64,000 bases of DNA from Actinoplanes oblitus (lineage in GTDB: Bacteria; Actinomycetota; Actinomycetes; Mycobacteriales; Micromonosporaceae): the NCBI RefSeq assembly GCF_030252345.1, contig NZ_CP126980.1, positions 9,743,501 to 9,807,500 of the forward strand, given 5' to 3'. Shown one piece after another: positions 40,382 to 49,466 of this stretch. The position numbers were made by a program, and so were the translations under genes. Below the pieces are notes generated by a model. It searched no databases and was not told where the DNA came from. It saw only the letters and a program-made list of their open reading frames with translations. Every line of letters begins with the position of its first letter. Within the stretch, counting starts at the first letter, position 1.

Positions 40382-41260
40382 GTGCCCGTTCCCGAGGCGC
40401 TGCGCCTGCTGAGCCTGGATCCCGGGTTCTGGACGGGCGAGATCAGCGACACCGATGCCCTGCCCGAGCAGCTCCGGGTCTCCTTCCCGGTGCTCGACGG
40501 CTACGCCCTGGTACTGGAGATCGAGCTGCCGTCCGGCGAGCGGACGCTCGGCCTGCGCCGCCCGTCCACCAGCGAGCCGGTCCAGCTCGGCTGGGCGCCG
40601 GCGACCGGTCCGTTCCCGGCTGCCCTGCGCTGGTGGGAGCTGGAGACCTGCGCCCGGGTGATCGCGCTGGCCGACCCGACACTGCCGCATCCGGGGCTGG
40701 TGGTGGCGTTGCTCTCGCCATTCGCTCCGGCGACCGCCGACGACGACGTGCCGGCGGTGGCCGGGGTGCGCGAGGCGGCGTACCGGTCGCTGCGCCGCGA
40801 GGTGCCGCCGCCCCCGCCGTCCGGTCCGGAGCAGGCGCCGCTCCCGCTGTTCACCGCTGATCACTGGTGGCCGGCGCCGCCGTCGCCGTCGCCGCAGGTG
40901 CTGGACGAGGCCGCGATCGCGGCCCTGAGCGGCCCGGCCGAGGCCGGCGACCACGTTCGCGCGGACAAGCGGTTCCCGCATGAGGAGCTGGCCGATCTGG
41001 TCCGCCGGGCCACCGCTCACCTGGAAGCCCTGCCGCACCGCCACTGGTACGCCGGCACCCGTCCGCTGGCCCGCCGGATCGCCGACTCCGGTGACCTGAG
41101 CCCGGTGCCCGCGCTGCTCGGTGCCCTGACCGAGGCGGGCTGCGATCATCCGACGGTGCTCGACGCGTTGAGTGAGCCGCTGGTGCCCCTGGAGGCCTGC
41201 TGGATGGTGGAGACCCTCGCCGGGGCGGAACCGGGCACCCTCCTGCGTCACCACGTGTGA
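40382..41260 (+). CDS. hypothetical protein
   Basis: 292 residues; GTG start with AGGATGGGTGC upstream. Soluble, acidic, no membrane helix. The first 105 residues look like a compact domain with many Leu/Val (LSFPVLDGYALVLEIELP and LRWWELETCARVIALADP); the middle is Pro-rich (PPPPPSGPEQAPLPLF); the rest is helical with LEALPHRHWYAGTRPLARRIADSGD. I do not recognise the family. It lies between cca and murJ and probably is transcribed with murJ, 70 nt downstream. Confidence 0.75.
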   Translation: MPVPEALRLLSLDPGFWTGEISDTDALPEQLRVSFPVLDGYALVLEIELPSGERTLGLRRPSTSEPVQLGWAPATGPFPAALRWWELETCARVIALADPTLPHPGLVVALLSPFAPATADDDVPAVAGVREAAYRSLRREVPPPPPSGPEQAPLPLFTADHWWPAPPSPSPQVLDEAAIAALSGPAEAGDHVRADKRFPHEELADLVRRATAHLEALPHRHWYAGTRPLARRIADSGDLSPVPALLGALTEAGCDHPTVLDALSEPLVPLEACWMVETLAGAEPGTLLRHHV

Positions 41261-41329
41261 CCTTTTCTTCTATGGTGGCGCAGTCTTCTATGGTGGCTCC
41301 AACAAATCGGTACGGCTCGGGAGGCATGG

Positions 41330-43096
41330 GTGAACGGCGGCCTGTACCGCAGCACGCACGCGGCGCCGGACGGCAACCCGCACCCGCAGGTGGGTGTGAC
41401 GGTCGTCTCGGTCGACGGTCAGTCACCCACCGCCAGCGCCGACCAGGCGCTGCCCCCGGAGGAGCTGCCACCGGCCGGTGACGCGGGCGAGGGCGGCAGC
41501 ACCACCGGCCAGAGCGCCATCATGGCGATCGGCAGCCTGGTCAGCCGGATGATCGGCTTCGTCCGGAACGCGCTGATCGGGATGGCCCTCGGCGCCGGCG
41601 TCGGCGACGCGTACACCAGCGCCCAGTTCCTCCCGAACCAGATCTACGAGCTGCTGCTCGGCGGCATCCTCTCCAGCGTGCTGATCCCGCTGCTGGTCCG
41701 GCGGCGCAAGGCCGATGCGGACGGCGGGCAGGCCTTCACCCAGAAACTGCTCAGCTTCGCCGTCGTCAGCCTCGGCGTGGCGACCGCGCTGGTGGTGGTG
41801 GCCGCCCCGGTGATCACGGCGATCCAGGCGAGCAGCGACAACTCCGACGCCTATCGGCACCTGGTCACCCACTTCGCGTACCTGATCCTGCCGATCATCT
41901 TCTTCACCGGCCTGTCCGCCCTGATCGGCGCGGTGCTGAACGTGCGCGGGCACTTCGCCGCCCCGATGTGGGCGCCGATCCTGAACAACCTCGTGGTGAT
42001 CGCGGCGGCCGGCTTCTTCCTGCTGGTCTGGGGGCACGGCGACCTGACCGAGGAGAGCATCACCACCGGCCAGATCGCGCTGATCGGCATCGGCACCCTG
42101 GCCGGCATGGTGGTGCAGGCGCTGGGCCTGCTCCCGGCCCTGCGCAAGGTCGGTTTCCGGTGGAAGTTCCGCTGGGACCCGCGCTCGCTGGGCCTCGGCG
42201 AGATCGGCCGGCTGGCCGGCTGGATGCTCTGCTACGTCGCCGCGAACCAGGTCGCCGTCTTCGTGATGGTCAAGATCCTTAACCGGGTGGCCGGCAAGGG
42301 CAGTGCCAGCGTGCTCGCCTTCAACAACGTCTTCCTGCTGACCATGATGGCGCACGGCATCATCGGCGTGTCGGTGATGACCGCGCTGCTGCCGAAGATG
42401 AGCGCCGCCGCCGCCGAGGGCCGGTACGCCGACGTCAGCGCCGACCTGACCCGCGGCATCAAGCTCACCGTCGCCGCGCTCGCCCCGATCTCGGTGCTCT
42501 ACGCGGTGCTCGGCAAGTCGATTGCGGTGATGCTCTTCGAGGGTGGCAACTACACCCACGATCAGGCGCTGGACACCGGCACGGTGCTGACCGTGGCCGC
42601 GTTCGCGGTGATCCCGCTCTCGGTCAGCTACCTGTGCACCTACGCCTTCTACTCGCTGCAGGGCAACAAGACGGTGGCGCTGATCAACGTGCCGGTGGTC
42701 GTCGTCCGGATCGCCGCGTACCTGCTCCTCGCCGCCGCGCTGAGCAAGGCGCTGCTGGCCGCCGGGATGACCGCCGCCAACGCGGTCTCCTACCTGGTCT
42801 CGGCCCTGATCTCGCTGGCCGTGCTGCGCCGCCGGATCGGCCGGCTCAACCTCGGCTCGGTGGCCGCCGCGCTGATCCGGGTGGCGCTCGCCGCCGGCGT
42901 CGCCGCCGGGCTGGGTTACCTGGTGGTCCACCTGCTGCCGGGCGCCGGCGAGCCGGACGGCCGGATCCAGGCCCTGCTGCCGCTGATCGTCGGCGGCGCG
43001 GTGATCATGGTCGGCTACCTGATCGCCGCGACACTGCTACGGGTGCGCGAGGTCAGTCAGGTGGTCGGGATGGTCCGCCGCAAAATCGGTCGCTGA
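41330..43096 (+). CDS. murJ: lipid II flippase MurJ
   Basis: 588 residues. It flips lipid II across the membrane for peptidoglycan synthesis. A hydrophilic N-terminal tail of ~60 residues precedes 14 helices: SAIMAIGSLVSRMIGFVRNALIGMALGAG and PNQIYELLLGGILSSVLIPLLVRRRK carry the MurJ Arg and helix-2 signature, and WAPILNNLVVI and YAFYSLQGNKT are family motifs. GTG at 41330 with GGGAGGCATGG upstream. In M. tuberculosis the MurJ homologue MviN (Rv3910) carries its pseudokinase in the same chain; here it is a separate gene next door. Confidence 0.92.
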   Translation: MNGGLYRSTHAAPDGNPHPQVGVTVVSVDGQSPTASADQALPPEELPPAGDAGEGGSTTGQSAIMAIGSLVSRMIGFVRNALIGMALGAGVGDAYTSAQFLPNQIYELLLGGILSSVLIPLLVRRRKADADGGQAFTQKLLSFAVVSLGVATALVVVAAPVITAIQASSDNSDAYRHLVTHFAYLILPIIFFTGLSALIGAVLNVRGHFAAPMWAPILNNLVVIAAAGFFLLVWGHGDLTEESITTGQIALIGIGTLAGMVVQALGLLPALRKVGFRWKFRWDPRSLGLGEIGRLAGWMLCYVAANQVAVFVMVKILNRVAGKGSASVLAFNNVFLLTMMAHGIIGVSVMTALLPKMSAAAAEGRYADVSADLTRGIKLTVAALAPISVLYAVLGKSIAVMLFEGGNYTHDQALDTGTVLTVAAFAVIPLSVSYLCTYAFYSLQGNKTVALINVPVVVVRIAAYLLLAAALSKALLAAGMTAANAVSYLVSALISLAVLRRRIGRLNLGSVAAALIRVALAAGVAAGLGYLVVHLLPGAGEPDGRIQALLPLIVGGAVIMVGYLIAATLLRVREVSQVVGMVRRKIGR

Positions 43097-43294
43097 TCGG
43101 CGCCGGAACTGCCCTGAACAGCGGTCCTTCCGCCGGACTGCCCGAAAAAGCACCCGTTCGTACGGGGCCACGCCAATGCCGCGCCGGGGGACGACCTGCC
43201 GGACCATGGCTGAGTGCGGGTATGGTCGTTGTCGGCATGTGCTCCGGAGCACCCTGTCCTGAGCACCGAGACATGCACCACCGAGGGAGGACTG

Positions 43295-44842
43295 GTGACC
43301 CAGGTCGGCGAAGGCCATGAGACCGCGGCCGACGAGGCTGGACCGGTCTTGACCTTCGGTGCCCCCACCGTCGGTGAGATCCTGGCCGAGCGCTATCAGC
43401 TCGAGCAGCACGTCAACAACGACAGCGCCGGCCGGCAGGTCTGGCGCGGGATCGACGTGGTGCTGCGCCGGCCGGTCGCGGTCGTGCTGCGGCACCCGGG
43501 CGGCGACTCCGCCGCCGAGATGCTGCAGGCGGCTGTCGCCGCGAGCCGGGTGCTCCACCCCAACCTGGTCGGCGTCTACGACGCCATCGACGAGGAGCAG
43601 CGGGCCTACGTGGTCCGCGAGTGGGTCGACGGTGAGTCGCTGCGTGACCTGATCGCCGCCGAGGGCCCGCTGGACCCGGCCCGGGCGATCGCGATCGCCC
43701 ACTCGGTCGCCGACGCGCTGACCGCCGTGCACGCCACCGGCATGGTGCACGGCAACGTGCACCCCGGCACCACGCTGATCGGCGACGACAACCGGGTGGT
43801 GCTGGCCGACGCCCGCGCCGACGCCGCGGACAGCGTCGAGGCCGACGTCCGCGCGGTCGGCGGCATTCTCTACTTCGCGCTCACCGGGCACTGGCCGCAC
43901 ACCGAGGTCGGTCGCTCCGCGCTGCCGGACGCGACCCGGGACAGCGCCGGCAACCCGGCCGCGCCCCGGCAGATCCGGGCCGGCGTCCCGGCGTACCTCG
44001 ACGATCTGACCATGGACCTGCTGGACCGGCGGGTGGCCGCACCGGCCGCCGAGGCGCTCACCGCCGAGCTGGGCCGGTTGGACGCGGCCGCCGAGGAGGA
44101 GGAGTTCGAGGACGTCGGTCCGCTGCGCTTCGTGCAGGGCGGCGGCACGTCCAGCGAGCCGGCCCGCAGCGCCCCCAAGATCATGCTCGGCGTCGGCGCC
44201 CTGGTGATCATCGCGATCATCGGCCTGGTCTTCGGCATCCGCGCGATCAGCAACTCCAGCAAGCCGAACGCGTCGCCCACCTCGACCGTCGACGCCAACA
44301 CCGGCGGGCAGCCGGGCACCGACGACCCCAGCGACGCCCCGCAGGGTGATCCGGTCAAGATTCCGCTGACCGAGGACATGGTCCGGATCGTCGACCCGCC
44401 GCAGGGCGACCGCGACGACACCGGCGAGTCGAAGTACGTGGTCGACGGCGACCAGGACACCGCGTGGAAACTGTCGTACTTCAAGCAGCCGAACTTCGGC
44501 GGTCGCAAGGCCGGCATGGGTGTCCTGATCCACCTGCCGGAGCCGCGCGCGCTCTCCGATGTGCGGGTTTACACCTCCGCTCCCGGCGCGGCCATCGACC
44601 TGCGGGTCGGTGACAAGGACCCGGGTGACACCTCCAAGGGTGACGACACCATCGTCAAGAGCTACGCCCGGCTCAGCGACGGGGACGGCGCCGTCAACAC
44701 CGGCGACAAGCAGATCCTGGACGGCTTCGACCCGGACAAGAAGTACCAGTACGTACTGGTCTTCCTCACCAAGTTGCCGCGCAACGAGGACACCCCCGGT
44801 TACCAGGTCAACGTCAACGAGATCGAGCTCTACGGCTTCTGA
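43295..44842 (+). CDS. membrane pseudokinase with discoidin-like outer domain (MurJ partner)
   Basis: 515 residues; GTG with GGGAGG six nt upstream. An intracellular kinase-fold domain (about 30-290) lacks the active residues: the catalytic loop reads MVHGNVHPGT in place of HRD, no DFG is present (LADARAD), and the ATP-binding Lys is lost in RRPVAVVLRHPGG. A helix (KIMLGVGALVIIAIIGLVFGI) leads to an outer domain of ~215 residues ending in VNVNEIELYGF, with a coagulation-factor-5/8-like pattern (DGDQDTAWK). It matches the pseudokinase and outer domain of the mycobacterial MviN chain, which binds FhaA; this pairing is inferred from gene order. Followed by a strong terminator. Confidence 0.85.
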   Translation: MTQVGEGHETAADEAGPVLTFGAPTVGEILAERYQLEQHVNNDSAGRQVWRGIDVVLRRPVAVVLRHPGGDSAAEMLQAAVAASRVLHPNLVGVYDAIDEEQRAYVVREWVDGESLRDLIAAEGPLDPARAIAIAHSVADALTAVHATGMVHGNVHPGTTLIGDDNRVVLADARADAADSVEADVRAVGGILYFALTGHWPHTEVGRSALPDATRDSAGNPAAPRQIRAGVPAYLDDLTMDLLDRRVAAPAAEALTAELGRLDAAAEEEEFEDVGPLRFVQGGGTSSEPARSAPKIMLGVGALVIIAIIGLVFGIRAISNSSKPNASPTSTVDANTGGQPGTDDPSDAPQGDPVKIPLTEDMVRIVDPPQGDRDDTGESKYVVDGDQDTAWKLSYFKQPNFGGRKAGMGVLIHLPEPRALSDVRVYTSAPGAAIDLRVGDKDPGDTSKGDDTIVKSYARLSDGDGAVNTGDKQILDGFDPDKKYQYVLVFLTKLPRNEDTPGYQVNVNEIELYGF

Positions 44843-44858
44843 TCCGCGGCGTGCACGA

Positions 44859-44891
44859 CGGAAGGGCCGACCGGCGAGGTCGGCCCTTCCG
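44859..44891 (+). terminator. terminator after the murJ-pseudokinase operon
   Basis: Perfect 14-bp stem CGGAAGGGCCGACC / GGTCGGCCCTTCCG with a GGCGA loop and CTTTT after it. Confidence 0.9.
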
Positions 44892-45063
44892 CTTTTCAGC
44901 GCGTCGTCGGGCGGGGATCACCGCTGCTCCGGCAGTACCCGGCGCCGAGGGAGCAGACCCGCGCCCGATCGGGCGCCGGGGCACGGTGTGCAAAATCATG
45001 TCGTTCTGTACAAGCGGTCCGTCGGCGCGGCGGGACTCAGGCCGCATGGCTTAGATTGCTGGC

Positions 45064-45777
45064 GTGACTTCCCGGGACGTTCCGCCCGGCGGGACCGGCG
45101 CGGGCGACACCGCGCCGAGTGACGCCGAGCTGGTGCGCGCCCACGTGGCGGGTGACCCGGAGGCCTTCGGTGAGCTGGTCCGGCGGCACCGGGACCGGCT
45201 GTGGGCGGTGGCCCTGCGCACCATCGGCGACCGCGAGGAGGCCGCCGACGCGGTGCAGGACGCGCTGTTGTCGGCCCATCGCGCGGCGGCCGGGTTCCGC
45301 GGCGACTCGGCGGTCACCACCTGGTTGCACCGCATCGTGGTGAACGCCTGCCTGGACCGGATCCGGCGGCGTCAGGCGCACCCGACCGTCCCGCTGCCGG
45401 ACGGTTCCCGGTCCGGCGACGAGTATCCGTCCCGTCCCGAGCCGGCGGCACCCACTCCCGACCAGGACACCGTGCTGCTGGTCCGGCAGGCGCTGGCCGC
45501 CCTGCCGGTCGACCAGCGGGCCGCGATCGTGCTGGTCGACGTGCAGGGTTACGGCGTGGCCGAGGCCGCCGCGATGCTCGGGGTCGCCGAGGGCACGGTG
45601 AAGAGCCGGTGCGCCCGCGGCCGGGCCCGGATGGCGCTGGGTTTGCGTGAGCTTCGCGGCGGTCCGCCGAGTGAGCCGGGGCACGATGGGAACCGGAGCG
45701 GCGGCCGCGACGTCCCATCCAGGTCGGGCGCGGTGATCCCGCTGCCGACCGGGCGTGAGGGGAGGGACCAGCGGTGA
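45064..45777 (+). CDS. sigM: ECF RNA polymerase sigma factor SigM
   Basis: 237 residues, GTG start. Region 2: DAELVRAHVAGDPEAFGELVRRHRDRLWAVAL and REEAADAVQDALLSAHRAAAGFRGDSAVTTWLHRIVVNACLDRIRRR. Region 4: RQALAALPVDQRAAIVLVDVQGYGVAEAAAMLGVAEGTVKSRCARGRARM. It shares the position of mycobacterial sigM (between murJ and the trxB-trxA-cwlM block), which responds to envelope and oxidative stress. It overlaps the next gene (GTGA), whose product is probably its anti-sigma factor. A C-terminal tail of ~50 residues after region 4 is unusual. Confidence 0.9.
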   Translation: MTSRDVPPGGTGAGDTAPSDAELVRAHVAGDPEAFGELVRRHRDRLWAVALRTIGDREEAADAVQDALLSAHRAAAGFRGDSAVTTWLHRIVVNACLDRIRRRQAHPTVPLPDGSRSGDEYPSRPEPAAPTPDQDTVLLVRQALAALPVDQRAAIVLVDVQGYGVAEAAAMLGVAEGTVKSRCARGRARMALGLRELRGGPPSEPGHDGNRSGGRDVPSRSGAVIPLPTGREGRDQR

Positions 45778-46805
45778 CGGGCGCCGAGTTCGACGGGGTC
45801 GACATCGACCTGCTGGCCGACTATGTCGGTGGCGCCATGGACGGCACCCCGGAGGCCGAGCGGGTGGCCGCGCTGATCGCCGCCGAGCCCGCCTGGCAGG
45901 AGGCCTTCGCGCTGCTCGCACCGGAGATGGCAGCGGTCGGCGCGCTGCTGGGCGACCTGCCTCCCGAGCCGATGCCGGCGGAGCTGGCCGCAGCGCTCGA
46001 CGCCGCCTTCGCCGCACCGGCGGAACCGGTCCTCCCCCGGGACGCCGGACTCGCCGCGCCCGAGCAGCCCGCTACCCCGCGGGACGCGACGCCGGCCACG
46101 CCCAAGGAGCCCACTACCCCGCTGGACGGGCGACTCGCCGCGCCCGAGCGGCCCGCTACCCCGCTGGACGGGCGGCTTACCGCGCCCGGGGAACCCCTCT
46201 CTCCGCCCGCGCCGGAGGAGCCGGCTCCGGGCGTACCGAAAACGGTTGTCGATCTGGATGAGCGGCGCCGCAAGCGCGGCAGTCACCGGTGGTTGCGGAT
46301 CGCCGCGCCGATCGGGATCGCCGCGGGCGCTGTCGCCTTCCTTGGGTACGGCCTGAGCCGCCCGGATCCCGCATCCGACGCCGGTTCGTCGGCTGCCGCG
46401 CCGGCTCGCGGCGAGGTGATGGTGGACGCCGCCCCGGCGCTGACCCTCACCAGCGGCCTCGATTACACGCTGGGCACGCTGGGTCAGAGCCGGAAGGAGG
46501 CACCCGCCGCGTCCCTGAAAGCGGACTCCCCCAAGTACTCCGGCGAGACCGACAGTTCCGCCGAACAGAGCCTGGCCGGGCTGCGCGATCCCGCCGCGCT
46601 GCTGGACTGCCTGAACGCGATAGCGCAGGAGAACGGCGGCGGCCCGATCACCGTCGAGTCGGCCGACTACGCCCGGTTCGAGGGGCAGCCGGCCCTGGTG
46701 GTCCGGTTCACCGCGGCCAACGGCCCGTGGGCGTGGGCCAGCGGTCCCGACTGCGGATCTGCTGGTGGCGGCGCGGACACCCTGGGCAAGGTGCCGGTAC
46801 GCTGA
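45774..46805 (+). CDS. membrane anti-sigma-like protein (SigM partner)
   Basis: 343 residues; GTG overlaps the sigM stop. The first ~85 residues form a cytosolic, acidic helical part (DLLADYVGGAMDGTPEAERVAALIAAEPAWQEAF), as in actinobacterial anti-sigma factors. A Pro/Arg-rich repeat (ATPLDGRLAAPERP type, about 90-150) leads to one helix (WLRIAAPIGIAAGAVAFLGYGL) and an outer domain of ~160 residues with a Cys near its middle (LLDCLNAI) and another near the end. No HxxxCxxC zinc motif is seen. The PGVPKTVV part of the linker is encoded by the recurrent 22-nt motif. Inferred to restrain SigM; equivalent to mycobacterial RsmA by position. Confidence 0.78.
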   Translation: MTGAEFDGVDIDLLADYVGGAMDGTPEAERVAALIAAEPAWQEAFALLAPEMAAVGALLGDLPPEPMPAELAAALDAAFAAPAEPVLPRDAGLAAPEQPATPRDATPATPKEPTTPLDGRLAAPERPATPLDGRLTAPGEPLSPPAPEEPAPGVPKTVVDLDERRRKRGSHRWLRIAAPIGIAAGAVAFLGYGLSRPDPASDAGSSAAAPARGEVMVDAAPALTLTSGLDYTLGTLGQSRKEAPAASLKADSPKYSGETDSSAEQSLAGLRDPAALLDCLNAIAQENGGGPITVESADYARFEGQPALVVRFTAANGPWAWASGPDCGSAGGGADTLGKVPVR

Positions 46806-46843
46806 ACGCCACCCCGTGAGGTCCGACACGAGCCGAGACCTGG

Positions 46844-46870
46844 GGAATGGTGAATGCCTAGCATGGCGTT
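46844..46870 (+). promoter_or_regulatory. possible ECF-type promoter of trxB
   Basis: GGAAT at 46844 and CGTT at 46867 are 18 nt apart, fitting an ECF promoter (GGAAY and CGTY). It lies 38 nt before the trxB GTG, so a SigM or other ECF factor could drive trxB-trxA. Confidence 0.4.
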
Positions 46871-46907
46871 CTACCGGGCGTAGGAATCCAATCTTGAGGA
46901 GTCGGCA

Positions 46908-47867
46908 GTGGACGAGGTCCGCAATCTGATCATCATCGGTTCGGGACCGTCCGGGTACACGGCGGCGTTGTACGCCGCCCGTGCCAACCTCAAGCCTCTG
47001 GTGATCGAGGGCGTGCAGTCCGGCGGCGCCCTGATGACCACCACCGAGGTGGAGAACTTCCCGGGTCACCGCGACGGCATCATGGGCCCCGAGCTCATGG
47101 ACAACATGCGCGCCCAGGCGGAGAAATTCGGCGCCGAGTTCATCACCGACGACGTCAGCCGCGTCGAGCTGACCGACAAGCCGACCGAGGCCGGCACCGA
47201 GGGCCTCAAGACCGTGTGGGTCGGTGACCAGCAGTTCTTCGCCCGCGCGGTGATCCTGGCGACCGGTTCCGCGTGGCGCCCGATCGGCGTGCCCGGCGAG
47301 CAGGAGCTGCTCGGCCACGGCGTCTCGTCCTGTGCCACCTGTGACGGCTTCTTCTTCCGCGGCCAGCACATCGTCGTGGTCGGCGGCGGCGACTCGGCGA
47401 TGGAGGAGGCCACCTTCCTCACCCGGTTCGCCGAGACGGTGACCATCGTGCACCGCCGGGACACGTTCCGGGCGAGCAAGGTCATGCAGAAGCGGGCGCT
47501 CGACAACGAGAAGATCAAGGTCGAGTGGAACTCGGTGGTCGAGGAGATCCTCGGCGAGGACGGCAAGGTCGTCGGCGTCCGCCTGAAGGACACGCAGTCC
47601 GGCGAGACCAAGGTGCTCGACGTCACCGGCGTGTTCGTGGCGATCGGTCACGACCCGCGCAGCGAGCTCTTCAAGGGCCAGATCGAGCTGGACGACGAGG
47701 GCTATGTGAAGGTCGACTCGCCCAGCACCCGGACCAACATCCCCGGCGTGTTCGCCGCCGGTGACCTGGTCGACCACACGTACCGGCAGGCCATCACCGC
47801 CTCCGGCACCGGCTGTGCCGCGGCGCTGGACGCCGAGCGCTTCATCGCTTCATTCGTAGAGCTGTAA
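46908..47867 (+). CDS. trxB: thioredoxin reductase
   Basis: 319 residues; GTG with GAGGAG seven nt upstream. The FAD/NADPH flavoprotein reduces thioredoxin. [21 protein letters not shown] is the FAD fold; CATC at 142-145 is the redox disulphide, followed by [24 protein letters not shown] is the NADPH fold; [33 protein letters not shown] closes the FAD site. Cytosolic. It pairs with trxA 16 nt downstream. Confidence 0.97.
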   Translation: MDEVRNLIIIGSGPSGYTAALYAARANLKPLVIEGVQSGGALMTTTEVENFPGHRDGIMGPELMDNMRAQAEKFGAEFITDDVSRVELTDKPTEAGTEGLKTVWVGDQQFFARAVILATGSAWRPIGVPGEQELLGHGVSSCATCDGFFFRGQHIVVVGGGDSAMEEATFLTRFAETVTIVHRRDTFRASKVMQKRALDNEKIKVEWNSVVEEILGEDGKVVGVRLKDTQSGETKVLDVTGVFVAIGHDPRSELFKGQIELDDEGYVKVDSPSTRTNIPGVFAAGDLVDHTYRQAITASGTGCAAALDAERFIASFVEL

Positions 47868-47883
47868 GACCGGGAGGGTCCAC

Positions 47884-48201
47884 GTGAAGGTCGTCACCGA
47901 CAAGACGTTCGACGTCGACGTGCTGAAGTCGGACAAGCCAGTGCTTGTCGACTTCTGGGCCGAGTGGTGTGTGCCGTGCAAGAAGGTCGACCCGCTGCTC
48001 GCCGAGATCGCCGACTCGGAGCTGGGCTCGCAGGTGGAGATCGTCAAGGTCAACATTGACGAGAACCCGCAGACGGCGCTCGCCTACCAGGTGATGTCGG
48101 TGCCGACGCTGGCCATCTTCAAGGGCGGCGAGCGGGTCAACCTGGTGACCGGCGCCAAGCCCAAGAGCTTCCTGGTCAACTTCATCGAGTCCGCACTCTG
48201 A
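47884..48201 (+). CDS. trxA: thioredoxin
   Basis: 105 residues; GTG start with GGGAGGGTCCAC upstream. The fold is complete (VLVDFWAEWC...NIDENPQTALAYQVMSVPTLAIFKGGE with the cis-Pro). The active site is WCVPC (Cys29, Cys32), not the usual WCGPC; the Val changes the CxxC dipeptide and probably the redox potential. Reduced by the TrxB product made just upstream. Confidence 0.95.
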   Translation: MKVVTDKTFDVDVLKSDKPVLVDFWAEWCVPCKKVDPLLAEIADSELGSQVEIVKVNIDENPQTALAYQVMSVPTLAIFKGGERVNLVTGAKPKSFLVNFIESAL

Positions 48202-48212
48202 TCGGTTCTCGA

Positions 48213-48242
48213 AACCCCGCGTCCACTGTCGGACGCGGGGTT
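48213..48242 (+). terminator. terminator after trxA
   Basis: 12-bp stem AACCCCGCGTCC / GGACGCGGGGTT with an ACTGTC loop, then CTCTTT. Confidence 0.85.
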
Positions 48243-48303
48243 CTCTTTGTGCCCCGGAGTACGCTCCGGAAGGTCGTCCTTTTTCGCCCCTAGGGAGTCG
48301 TGA

Positions 48304-49455
48304 GTGCGGTCCATCCGACGCGGAGACACCGGCCCTGCCGTTTCCGAGATCCGGTCGATCCTGGCCGGCCTGGAGTTGCTCGCCGACCGTGAGCCGGACC
48401 TCTTCGACGAGAGCGTGGAGGACGCGGTCCGGGCCTTCCAGCAGAGTCGCGGGCTCGGCGTGGACGGCATGGTCGGCGACGAGACCTGGGGTGCGCTGGA
48501 CGGCGCCCGCTGGCGGCTCGGCTCCCGCACGCTGTTCCACTCGGTGCCCGGCGCGCTGGTCGGCGAGGATGTCCGGGCCCTGCAGGAGCGCCTGCTGGAG
48601 ATGGGCTACGACACCGGCCGCCCGGACTCCATCTATGGCGCCCGGACCGCTCGCGCGGTGGCCCAGTTCCAGCGCGAGGTGGGCCTGGTGCAGGACGGCT
48701 CGGTCGGCCCGCAGACCATGAAGGCACTGCGCCGGCTGGGTCGCAAGGTGGTCGGCGGCCGCCCGCAGTGGCTGCGGGAGGCCGAGGCGTTCCGGCAGTC
48801 GGGGCCCAACCTGGTGGGCAAGACCATCGTGATCGATCCCGGACACGGCGGCGGCGCCGACACCGGTGTGGTGGTGCCCGACGGGCCGCTGCGCTGGACC
48901 GAGGCGGACCTGGTGTTCGACCTCGCCGCCCGGCTGGAGGGCCGGCTCGCCGCGGCCGGCATGCGGGTGCACCTGACCCGCGGCCCGCAGCCGGCCGAGC
49001 CGATGAGCGGCTCCGAGCGGGCCGCGCTGGCCAACAGCCTCGGCGCCGACCTGCTGATCTCGCTGCACCTGGATGGTGTCGACTCACCGGCCGCCGAGGG
49101 CGTGGCGACGTATCACTACGGCACCGGCAGCGGGCTCAGCAGCACCGTCGGCGAGCGACTCGCCGCGCTGGTGCAGCGGGAGATCGTGGTGCGTACCGGG
49201 ATGCACGACTGCCGCACCCACGCCAAGACCTGGGACCTGCTGCGCCTGACCCGGATGCCCACGGTCCGGGTGGACCTGGGCTACCTGACCTCGCCGCACG
49301 ACCGGGAGCGGCTGATCGACCCGATGTTCCGCGAGCAGGTGGTCGAGGCGATCCTGGCCGCCGTGCAGCGGATGTACTTCCCGGTGGAACGGGATGTGCC
49401 GACCGGTTCGATCGACGTGCGGCAGCTGCGGATGGCGCTGGCCGAGCGAGGCTGA
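48304..49455 (+). CDS. cwlM: CwlM-like peptidoglycan amidase-fold regulator
   Basis: 383 residues, GTG start. Two peptidoglycan-binding type 1 repeats (about 1-60 and 80-145) precede an Amidase_3 domain (about 175-360). Zinc ligands look present: DPGHGG, WTEADLVFD and ISLHLD. The catalytic Glu of the LVE-x-GFL motif is Asp (VRVDLGYLTSPHD). There is no signal peptide, so it stays in the cytosol, as mycobacterial CwlM does, which regulates MurA and peptidoglycan precursor supply after PknB phosphorylation. By order it is that homologue; a regulatory rather than lytic role is inferred. Confidence 0.88.
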   Translation: MRSIRRGDTGPAVSEIRSILAGLELLADREPDLFDESVEDAVRAFQQSRGLGVDGMVGDETWGALDGARWRLGSRTLFHSVPGALVGEDVRALQERLLEMGYDTGRPDSIYGARTARAVAQFQREVGLVQDGSVGPQTMKALRRLGRKVVGGRPQWLREAEAFRQSGPNLVGKTIVIDPGHGGGADTGVVVPDGPLRWTEADLVFDLAARLEGRLAAAGMRVHLTRGPQPAEPMSGSERAALANSLGADLLISLHLDGVDSPAAEGVATYHYGTGSGLSSTVGERLAALVQREIVVRTGMHDCRTHAKTWDLLRLTRMPTVRVDLGYLTSPHDRERLIDPMFREQVVEAILAAVQRMYFPVERDVPTGSIDVRQLRMALAERG

Positions 49456-49466
49456 GCCGCGCTCGC

